A stretch of DNA of 32,389 nucleotides from Deltaproteobacteria bacterium (GTDB lineage Bacteria > Desulfobacterota > Dissulfuribacteria > Dissulfuribacterales > QOAL01), in assembly GCA_027025395.1 (NCBI GenBank), contig JALVQQ010000206.1:1-32389 (forward strand), written 5' to 3'. This document shows, in pieces, positions 15,866 to 22,513 of this stretch; positions within the stretch are counted from its first letter, which is position 1, and every line of letters begins with the position of its first letter. Below the pieces are notes generated by a model that saw nothing but the letters and a program-made list of their open reading frames with translations, was not told where the DNA came from and did no database searches. A program made the position numbers and the translations under genes.

Positions 15866-16185
15866 AAACTTCCCCTCTGCTTGTATCATTTTGACTTGCC
15901 TGGCAAAAGGAACTGCCGGCATGATTCTTTGTAAAGGCTATCCCGAGGTTGTAAGCAGCAAGAATGCCGGGTTACGTCTCATGTGCCCTGCACGTCTCAT
16001 CTTCGGCAAATTCGCAGGCTGCATAATCCTTGAGACAGCCGGTATGCTCCCTGAATGTCTATTTTATCGGCATGTCTTGAGCAAATATTAAGCAAATGTA
16101 GAATAAGGCCTGGAGTTTTTGGGCGAGGTTCCAGGCGGGAGACAGGAGGAGACTGCATGCCGGAGCAGGGCAAAAGCGCATGGGA
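15866..16185. other. Leader and promoter region of the cytochrome-MCP operon
   Basis: 320 bp between arnD and the cytochrome gene, no supported gene. It contains the sigma28-type promoter (16064-16090) and a 9-bp direct repeat, ACGTCTCAT at 15974-15982 and again at 15992-16000 (18-bp period), inside the predicted ~190-nt leader. Confidence 0.7.
16064..16090 (-). promoter_or_regulatory. Predicted sigma28 (FliA) flagellar-class promoter
   Basis: Read on the minus strand: TAATATTT (complement of 16083-16090), 11 nt, then GCCGATAA (complement of 16064-16071). The E. coli FliA consensus is TAAAGTTT-N11-GCCGATAA. The -10 is a perfect 8 of 8, the -35 is 6 of 8, and the spacing is exact. Transcription should begin near 16057, reading into the cytochrome and MCP genes. 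Chemoreceptors are classic FliA targets, which fits. Confidence 0.82.
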
Positions 16186-17094
16186 TCAGCGGGATGAAGC
16201 CACCTTTCCGGCGCGGCCGGGGAGTGTGATGGCGGCAAACCGCCTTGTGGGTACAGGCCGTGCCTGGCTCGTTAGCCTGTCTGCCATTTCGCCAAGGGTG
16301 ATGGCGCTGCCATGCCTTTTCAGGAGTTCAGGTATGAGCCTTTTGAAAAAGGCGGCATAGGGACCGCCTTCCACCTCCGCGTGCACCGCAAGCACTGGAT
16401 ATTTTTCCGAAGCAAGCGCATTGCAGAGTACCCTGGCCATTTCCGGTTCGCTTTTGCAGCCCGAAGCCAGCAGCTCCTCGATGCATGGTCCGGTGGTTGG
16501 AATCTGCAGCAGCGGCAGGGTTCTGCCCTTGATTTCAAGGTAGCACGGCGGGCCCTGACGCAGGTCACTTGCCCACCTGAGGCCAAGGCCAGCCTCAACC
16601 TCAAGACTCTGTTCGGTCGCCTGCCAGCCCGGCGCGGCGACTGCATGGGGCCTGGAACCCAGGATTTTTTCATGCGCCCTGAATGCCGCGTCAAATTCGG
16701 CACGGATCTCAGCCCTGGACATCTCATGCAGATGATCCTGCCATTTCCTGTGGTCCCAGGCATGAACAGCGATCTCATGACCTGCCGTGGCAATATTCCT
16801 TACAAGGTCAGGAAAGGCTGTGGCGATTGGCCGGGCCGGAAGGAGTGTTCCTGAAAGAATCGTTCGCCACCCATAAAGGGAAGGGGCGCTGGTGTTCAGC
16901 ATCTTTTTGAGAAATGCCGTGTCCCTGAATAGCCTGAAGATCGCCCTGCCTGCGTTGTCAGGGCCGTAGGAGAGACAGAAAGTAGCCTTTATCCCAAATG
17001 CTTCAAGTGTTTCAAGCAGAACAGGAACACCATCCCGCATTCCGTCATGGGTGTCCACATCAATTTTGAATGCAACCGCGTGTCTTTTGCTCAT
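16186..17094 (-). CDS. arnD: ArnD: 4-deoxy-4-formamido-L-arabinose-phosphoundecaprenol deformylase
   Basis: 302-residue NodB-fold deacetylase that removes the formyl group from undecaprenyl-phosphate-Ara4FN at the inner membrane during L-Ara4N lipid A modification. Diagnostic features are the metal-site 'KIDVDTHDGMRDGVP', then 'SYGPDNAGRAIFRLF', 'APSLYGW', 'HEIAVHAWDHRKWQ' with the two metal histidines, and 'VLAVHAEVEGG', all lining up with E. coli ArnD. The start ATG has only a weak Shine-Dalgarno, but it follows the arnB stop by 13 bp, so translation may be coupled. It is the last gene of the minus-strand cluster. The C-terminal ~20 residues are a basic, low-homology tail. Confidence 0.9.
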   Translation of the reverse strand: MSKRHAVAFKIDVDTHDGMRDGVPVLLETLEAFGIKATFCLSYGPDNAGRAIFRLFRDTAFLKKMLNTSAPSLYGWRTILSGTLLPARPIATAFPDLVRNIATAGHEIAVHAWDHRKWQDHLHEMSRAEIRAEFDAAFRAHEKILGSRPHAVAAPGWQATEQSLEVEAGLGLRWASDLRQGPPCYLEIKGRTLPLLQIPTTGPCIEELLASGCKSEPEMARVLCNALASEKYPVLAVHAEVEGGPYAAFFKRLIPELLKRHGSAITLGEMADRLTSQARPVPTRRFAAITLPGRAGKVASSR

Positions 17095-17107
17095 GCAAGC
17101 CAGTTAA

Positions 17108-18292
17108 TTATTTCTGCCTGAATCTCACAAGAAGTTTTTCAAGGGCGGCGACAACATCCGCCTGGTCGCTGTGGGTGAGAAGAGGATAGAGTGGAAGGGA
17201 GAAGAGACGGTCACTGTTCCATTCGGCCGCAGGCAACATTCCCAGGTCAAATCCGTATTTGTCCCTGTAGAATTTCTGGGTGTGCACTGCCGGAAAGTGG
17301 AGTCCGACTCCAATGTTTTCGGCCTGAAGCGCGGCTATGAAAGTGTCCCTGTTTACCTGGAGACTGTCTATGTCGAGCCGTACAATATAAAGATGCCAGG
17401 CGTGTTCATGCGGCCATGCCGGGGGAGAAAGGGGGATTATTTCAGGGAGTCCTTCAAGGAGCCTGTTGTAGTTTTCGGCAAGTTCCCTGCGAATCCTGTT
17501 GAATCTGTCCAGGCGTGCAAGCTGGTGGATGCCAATGGCCGCCTGGATGTCAAGCATGTTGTACTTGTAGCCTGGCTCTTCAACCTCATACTGCGGAATG
17601 CCTCCCTGGGCGTAGCGTTTCCACGCATCCCTGGATATGCCGTGAAATCTCAACCGGCGCATGCGTTTGGCCCACTCCACGTTACGGGTAAGTATTACCC
17701 CGCCCTCTCCGGTGGTGATGTTTTTGATTGGATGGAAGCTGAAGACTGCAGCTTCTGAACCAGAGCCCACAAGGCGTCCCTTGTAGGAGGCGCCAGCGGC
17801 ATGGGCCGCGTCTTCAATGAGGTGAATGTCATGGTTTTTACAGAGTGCTTCAAGAGGGTCAAGGTCTGCTGGAGCCCCGGCGAAATGCACCGGAATAATG
17901 GCGCGGGTTCGGGATGTTATTTTTCTGGAGACCTGTTCCGCATCGATCTGCAGGGTGTCCTTTTCAACGTCTGCAAAAACAGGAACAGCGCCTGCGTGAA
18001 CGATGTTGTTCACTGTTGAGGGCCAGGTGATTGGGGTGGTAATGATTTCGTCGCCGGGCCGCAGGTCAAGGCACTCAAGAGCCAGGTGTAGCCCGGCAGT
18101 AGCAGAGTTTACTGTAATGGCCTCGGCGCCGCCGGCCCAATCTGATAATGCCTCTTCAAATCTTGCAACCTTGGGGCCGGTTGTTATCCAGCCGGAGCGA
18201 AGGCTGTCAACTACCTCATCAATCTCCCTGTCGCTTATGGTGGGCCGTGAAAATGGAAGGAATTCACTTCTGACAGGGGCATTGTTCATCAT
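17108..18292 (-). CDS. arnB: ArnB: UDP-L-Ara4O aminotransferase
   Basis: 394-residue DegT/DnrJ/EryC1 PLP aminotransferase making UDP-L-Ara4N from the 4-keto sugar and glutamate. It opens with 'SEFLPFSRPTISDREIDEV' and 'SGWITTGPKVARFE', nearly the E. coli ArnB start. The PLP lysine is K190 in 'FSFHPIKNITTGEGG', preceded by 'LIEDAAHAAGASYKG'; 'VGLHFPAVHTQKFY' is another ArnB hallmark. The ATG overlaps the stop of the upstream transporter gene (ATGA junction), so the two are coupled. arnA, arnC and arnT are not in the window. Confidence 0.91.
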   Translation of the reverse strand: MMNNAPVRSEFLPFSRPTISDREIDEVVDSLRSGWITTGPKVARFEEALSDWAGGAEAITVNSATAGLHLALECLDLRPGDEIITTPITWPSTVNNIVHAGAVPVFADVEKDTLQIDAEQVSRKITSRTRAIIPVHFAGAPADLDPLEALCKNHDIHLIEDAAHAAGASYKGRLVGSGSEAAVFSFHPIKNITTGEGGVILTRNVEWAKRMRRLRFHGISRDAWKRYAQGGIPQYEVEEPGYKYNMLDIQAAIGIHQLARLDRFNRIRRELAENYNRLLEGLPEIIPLSPPAWPHEHAWHLYIVRLDIDSLQVNRDTFIAALQAENIGVGLHFPAVHTQKFYRDKYGFDLGMLPAAEWNSDRLFSLPLYPLLTHSDQADVVAALEKLLVRFRQK

Positions 18293-18663
18293 GCGGCACT
18301 CCTGGTTATCAGATAGACTCCGATACAGATTACGATTATTCCAACCCAGCGTATCGGGGTGAGGGCTTCATCAAAAAGGTATCTGCCCGCAACCGCTGTA
18401 ACGATGTAACCGACACTCAAAATGGGATAGGCAAAGCTTACCTCCACTCGGGAAAGCACCATCAACCAGACGACAACACTGACAACATAGCACGCCAGGC
18501 CCGCGATTACAAACGGGTTGAGCGCCACCCTGCAGGTGACCGGAATGATATTTTCCATTGAAAATTGAAAGTACCCTATCTGTATCATGCCCTTTTTGAG
18601 GGCAAGCTGGGCTGCCGCATTTAAAAGCACACCGGCAAGTATAAGTGGAATATATCGGTTCAT
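18289..18663 (-). CDS. SMR/EamA-type small membrane transporter, ArnE/ArnF-like
   Basis: 124 residues with four predicted membrane helices (about 3-20, 41-62, 67-88 and 97-117 from the chosen start), the EmrE/SMR layout. Coupling by overlap to arnB strongly suggests a role like ArnE/ArnF, flipping undecaprenyl-phosphate-Ara4N across the inner membrane. E. coli uses a heterodimer; only one subunit is here. I prefer the ATG at 18663, which has GGAG 9-10 bases upstream, to the TTG at 18681. Residues such as 'NAAAQLALKKGM' and 'VEVSFAYPILSVGYIVTAVAG' are typical of the family. Function from context; family call firm. Confidence 0.82.
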   Translation of the reverse strand: MNRYIPLILAGVLLNAAAQLALKKGMIQIGYFQFSMENIIPVTCRVALNPFVIAGLACYVVSVVVWLMVLSRVEVSFAYPILSVGYIVTAVAGRYLFDEALTPIRWVGIIVICIGVYLITRSAA

Positions 18664-18744
18664 GAGGTTTTCTCCGGTCAATCAAGGATATGGCCCGATA
18701 CCGGCTGATTTTGCGCCGCAGTCAGGCGGCACGAAGGCCTCTGT

Positions 18745-19971
18745 CTATAAAGCAAGCATTGCAACCGCGCCCCCGGCCAGCACAACCCACAGAATATCAA
18801 TATGCCTCCGCAATGCGATAAGTGAGGCGCCGCATAAAAAGAACGCCGCAGGCGTCCATTGAACAGACAGGCAGAATCGTATTGTCACTGCGGCAAGCAG
18901 GCCGGTGAACGAGCACATTATTCCCCGCATGACCATTTTGAACAGCCTGTTTTCCCTGATGCAATCAAACCAGGGGGTGACAAGCAGCAGCACCACAAAT
19001 GAGGGGGTAAATATGCAGATTGACGCGACCAGGGCGCCGGCTATTCCGTAGAGAAGGTATCCGACAAAGGTGGCGGTAATTACTATGGGGCCAGGTGTAA
19101 CCTGTCCAAGCGCTATTCCGTCCATGAGTGTTTTTTCATCAAGCAGATGCCTGGCCTGAACTGTTTCATGAAGCATCATGGGCAGTGACGCATATCCGCC
19201 GCCGTAGGCGAAGAAATCGATTTTGAGCATCATGAAACCAAGTTGGAAAAGTGGCCGATGGAAAAAAAAGAGTGCGGCAAGCAGCAGCGCCACTGTTAAT
19301 GAAACAATTATTCCAAACCTCATGGTGGAACGCATGAAGTCAGAGTGGCTGTCTGGCCTGCAATGTATCCCGCTGCTGTTTGCGCCTGAATCACCGATAA
19401 CGTTTCTGTAAAGCACCGGGGCAACAGCGGCGGACACGACGATCACAGTGACCGGACTGCCGTTCAGCACGATAAAGGCGGCTCCGGCCAGAGTGAGCAG
19501 GACATCGTGCCATGATGCCAGGGTCTTTTTGCCAAAGTTCCATGCCGCATTTGCAACAATGGCGATTACTATGACCTGGAGCCCTGCAAAGAGCGAAATT
19601 ATATGGGGCAGCTCTCTTCCCTTGGCATAGAGCACGGAAAGAGCAAGCATGAGTATCATGGCAGGCAGGGAGAAGCCAATATATGCGCCAAGGGAGCCGG
19701 CGGGGCCTGCTGCCCGCAGACCGGCATAGGCTGCGGCCTGCATGGCCGTGGCGCCCGGGATGGTCTGAACAAGGGCCACTCCTGCCCTGAAATCACGGTC
19801 GCTGACCCATTGGTGTTTTTTGACAGCAAGGTCCCGGATATAGGCAACCATGGCCGGGCCCCCAAATGCGGTAAGGCCCAGCCTTAAAAATGCAAGAAAA
19901 AGTTCGGCAACCGAAGGTGTCCTGTTTTGCGCGGATTCCTCGTGCTGGTTCATGTTTTCATCCTGTGACAT
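18745..19971 (-). CDS. chrA: Chromate transporter ChrA (two-domain)
   Basis: 408-residue CHR-family membrane protein formed of two homologous halves. The N-terminal half has the family signature 'FLRLGLTAFGGPAMVAYI' and 'GVALVQTIPGATAMQAAAYAG'; the C-terminal half repeats it as 'KIDFFAYGGGYASLPMM' and 'GIALGQVTPGPIVITATFVGY'. The halves are joined by a hydrophilic linker near 195-215. CHR proteins export chromate or transport related oxyanions such as sulfate. The start at 19971 has a weak ribosome site; the ATG at 19953 (AGGAT upstream) is an alternative. It lies 21 bp after bioB, so it probably shares its transcript, an odd pairing. Confidence 0.88.
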   Translation of the reverse strand: MSQDENMNQHEESAQNRTPSVAELFLAFLRLGLTAFGGPAMVAYIRDLAVKKHQWVSDRDFRAGVALVQTIPGATAMQAAAYAGLRAAGPAGSLGAYIGFSLPAMILMLALSVLYAKGRELPHIISLFAGLQVIVIAIVANAAWNFGKKTLASWHDVLLTLAGAAFIVLNGSPVTVIVVSAAVAPVLYRNVIGDSGANSSGIHCRPDSHSDFMRSTMRFGIIVSLTVALLLAALFFFHRPLFQLGFMMLKIDFFAYGGGYASLPMMLHETVQARHLLDEKTLMDGIALGQVTPGPIVITATFVGYLLYGIAGALVASICIFTPSFVVLLLVTPWFDCIRENRLFKMVMRGIMCSFTGLLAAVTIRFCLSVQWTPAAFFLCGASLIALRRHIDILWVVLAGGAVAMLAL

Positions 19972-19992
19972 GATTTGATCCCGGATATGCGG

Positions 19993-20952
19993 TTATTCCT
20001 CTGAGAAGAGTCCGCCGCCGCACTCTTCAGACCATATTTTGCGTATCTCTTCCACCATGGCCAGGTCTTCCTCCACGGCCCTTCCCCTTACCGTCAGGTA
20101 GCCGCCTATCAGCATTGCATCAGCCCCGGCGTTAAATGCCATGCCCTGGAAATCCTTCAGTATGCTGTCCCTCCCGCCTGCAAGCCTTATGGGTATTGAG
20201 GGCATGAGAATCCTGAATATGGCAATGGTGCGGAGAATCTCCGGGATGGAAATACGTGGGGGGCCTTCAAGTGGCGTCCCCTTTATTGGAACCAGTATAT
20301 TTACAGGAACGGAGTCAACGGCGAGTTCGGCAAGGGTTCTCCCCAATGAAAGCCTCTGCTCCCTGCTCTCTCCAAGGCCGATAAGACCGCCTGCGCATAC
20401 CTCAAGCCCTGCTTTCCTTGCAGCCCTTATTGTATTTACCCGCTGGTCGAAGGTATGGGTGGTACAGATAGAAGGGAAAAAATCCCTGCTGGTTTCAAGA
20501 TTGTGGTGGTACCTGGAAAGTCCGGCCTGTTTCAGGATTTCAAGGTGTTCGCATCTTGCGATTCCCAGGGAGGCGCAGACACTTATGCCGGTCTGCTCCC
20601 TTATGGCGGCTATGCGCTCTGCAATCTCTTCCGCCTGTCTCATGCTTTCGATCCCCCGGCCGCTGGTAACCAGACTGAAACGGGTAGCTCCTGTCTTTTG
20701 GGCATTGGATGCCTCCCTGACCAGTTGGTCAACAGGTTTAAGCCCGTATTCAGGTGATCTTGAGGCATGGCGGGCAGACTGCGCGCAGAAGGCACAGTCT
20801 TCAGTGCATTTGCCTGATCTGGCATTTGTTATGGTGCACAGCGAAAAACTGGTATTCCTGTTTACAAGCTTTATCCTCCGTGCAATGCCCATGATATCCG
20901 CCAGGGGCATCAGGGCAAGGCTTTCAATTTCATGCTTTGAAAAGGTTGGCAT
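19993..20952 (-). CDS. bioB: Biotin synthase BioB
   Basis: Radical-SAM enzyme inserting sulfur into dethiobiotin. 319 residues from the ATG at 20952, normal length. The radical-SAM motif is C49-C53-C56 in 'GKCTEDCAFCAQSARH'. The 2Fe-2S ligand region is represented by 'ICASLGIARCEHLEILKQAG'-type sequence (seen as 'VCASLGI'), 'YHHNLETSRDFFPSI' and 'GGLIGLGESREQRL'. The C-terminal 'GGRDSILKDFQ' and 'AFNAGADAMLIGGYLTVRG' are standard. The frame extends 89 codons upstream inside bioA without homology. The start is 1 bp after the bioA stop, so the two are tightly coupled. Confidence 0.94.
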   Translation of the reverse strand: MPTFSKHEIESLALMPLADIMGIARRIKLVNRNTSFSLCTITNARSGKCTEDCAFCAQSARHASRSPEYGLKPVDQLVREASNAQKTGATRFSLVTSGRGIESMRQAEEIAERIAAIREQTGISVCASLGIARCEHLEILKQAGLSRYHHNLETSRDFFPSICTTHTFDQRVNTIRAARKAGLEVCAGGLIGLGESREQRLSLGRTLAELAVDSVPVNILVPIKGTPLEGPPRISIPEILRTIAIFRILMPSIPIRLAGGRDSILKDFQGMAFNAGADAMLIGGYLTVRGRAVEEDLAMVEEIRKIWSEECGGGLFSEE

Positions 20953-20953
20953 G

Positions 20954-22363
20954 TTATGCCTGCCCTTCCATGCTGGCAAGCACTTCTGAAAGGCTTTGCC
21001 TGGTTCTTTCCAGTATATCATCAATCTGTTCCGTGGTTGTGCACAGCGGAGGGAACAGATATATAACGTCACCAAGCGGGCGCAGGATAACGCCTTTGTC
21101 AAGTCCTGCCAGGTAAACCTGCCAGCCGACTCTTCTCGCTGCGGGAAACGGCTCCCTGCTCTCCTTGTCAGCAACAATTTCAAAGGCGGCGGCCATGCCC
21201 GTACCCCTTGTGTCGCCAATGTGCGGAAGGCTTGCCATGCGTTCCTTGCCCTGCTGGAGACAGAGGATTTTTTCCCTGAGATTCCCGATTACATTTTCCC
21301 GCCTGAATACCTCGGCCGAACCCAGCGCGGCGGCGCACCCCAGGGGATTTGCAGTAAAGGTATGACCGTGGAAAAATGTCTTTCCCTCTGAATAGTCAGC
21401 ATAAAATGCCCTGTAGATTTCATCGGTTGTGAGTGTTGCGGCAAGGGGGAGGTAGCCGCCGGTAAGTCCCTTGGAAAGGCAGAGAAAATCCGGAGACACT
21501 GCAGCCTGTTCAAGAGCGAACATGGTGCCGGTCCTTCCAAAGCCAGTGGCAACTTCATCGAATATCAGATGAACTCCGTGACTGCGGCAGAGTGACACCG
21601 CCTCCGAAAGGTATTGCCGGGGATAGACAATAATGCCCCCTGCACCCATCATGAGAGGCTCGAGTATAAAGGCCGCAATGGTGCTTCCTCTTTCCTCCAG
21701 CAGTTTTCTCAGCGGCTCAAGACATTCAAGAGAGCAGTTAAGGGAGGAAAAGGGGCCTTCATCCGGGGTGTTCCATGATGATTTTTCAGGCTCTGGGCAC
21801 CCGGCAGGGCATCTGTAGCAGTAGGGGGCTGGAATGCGGTAGGAATCAAAGGTAAGTGGCCTGAACGGCCCTTCAAAGGCCGGGACGCCGCCAAGGCTGA
21901 TTGTGCCGATTGTGTCTCCGTGATATCCGCGTTCAAGGGATATGAATTTTTCCCTTCGGGGCTGGTTGTTAATCTTCCAGTACTGGAAGGACATCTTCAG
22001 GGCAACTTCGTTGGCAGTGGAGCCGTTATCGGAAAAGAATACCTTGGAAAGGGAAGGGGGGGTTATGGATACGAGGTATTCCGCAAGTTCCACCGCGGTT
22101 TCATGAGAGGTTGCCGCAAAGTGAACCTGTTCCAGGCGGTCAAGCTGATTCTTGACGCGCTGTTTTATAATGGGATGATTGTGGCCGTGCATTACACACC
22201 ACCATGAGGATATGGTGTCGTAATATCTTCTGCCCTTGGTGTCATAGAGGAAGACCCCGTCTGCCCTGTCCACCATGAGCAGGTCTGTGCTTTCGAAATC
22301 CTTCATCTGGGTGTAGGGATGCCAGATGAACCTACGGTCTTTTTCTTGAAGGTTTGCGCTCAT
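20954..22363 (-). CDS. bioA: Adenosylmethionine-8-amino-7-oxononanoate aminotransferase BioA
   Basis: PLP class III aminotransferase converting KAPA to DAPA, with SAM as amino donor. 469 residues from the ATG at 22363. Signature sequence: 'RFIWHPYTQMKDF', 'ISSWWCVMHGHNHP', 'VFFSDNGSTANEVALKM', 'LIFDEVATGFGRTGTMFA' and the PLP lysine K298 in 'LCLSKGLTGGYLPLAAT'. AGGA lies unusually close to the ATG (3 bases), so initiation may be weak. It heads a minus-strand cluster that continues into bioB and then chrA. No BirA-type operator was recognised upstream. bioF, bioC and bioD are not in the window. Confidence 0.94.
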   Translation of the reverse strand: MSANLQEKDRRFIWHPYTQMKDFESTDLLMVDRADGVFLYDTKGRRYYDTISSWWCVMHGHNHPIIKQRVKNQLDRLEQVHFAATSHETAVELAEYLVSITPPSLSKVFFSDNGSTANEVALKMSFQYWKINNQPRREKFISLERGYHGDTIGTISLGGVPAFEGPFRPLTFDSYRIPAPYCYRCPAGCPEPEKSSWNTPDEGPFSSLNCSLECLEPLRKLLEERGSTIAAFILEPLMMGAGGIIVYPRQYLSEAVSLCRSHGVHLIFDEVATGFGRTGTMFALEQAAVSPDFLCLSKGLTGGYLPLAATLTTDEIYRAFYADYSEGKTFFHGHTFTANPLGCAAALGSAEVFRRENVIGNLREKILCLQQGKERMASLPHIGDTRGTGMAAAFEIVADKESREPFPAARRVGWQVYLAGLDKGVILRPLGDVIYLFPPLCTTTEQIDDILERTRQSLSEVLASMEGQA

Positions 22364-22425
22364 TTCCTGTTGTTTTTTTCTGTATTGCTCCCTGCCAGCG
22401 AATTGTTCAGGTAATGCGCCGGGGC

Positions 22426-22464
22426 AAATAAAAGGCGGGAGACAACTTCCCAATGTCTCCCGCC
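22426..22464 (-). terminator. Rho-independent terminator of the glutamate synthase operon
   Basis: On the minus strand: GGCGGGAGACA (complement of 22454-22464), a 9-nt loop, TGTCTCCCGCC (complement of 22434-22444), then TTTTATTT. The 11-bp stem is perfect. It lies 50 bp after the last glutamate synthase gene and 63 bp before bioA, separating the two transcripts. Confidence 0.94.
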
Positions 22465-22513
22465 TGTAGCTTGCATCTTGCAGGTGTGTGCCTGCATTGA
22501 CAAAGGATATTGT

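Noticed and set aside
16055-16360. 101-codon plus-strand frame between the cytochrome and arnD genes
   Set aside because: Its second half is antisense to arnD and the first half overlaps the sigma28-type promoter; no recognisable product.
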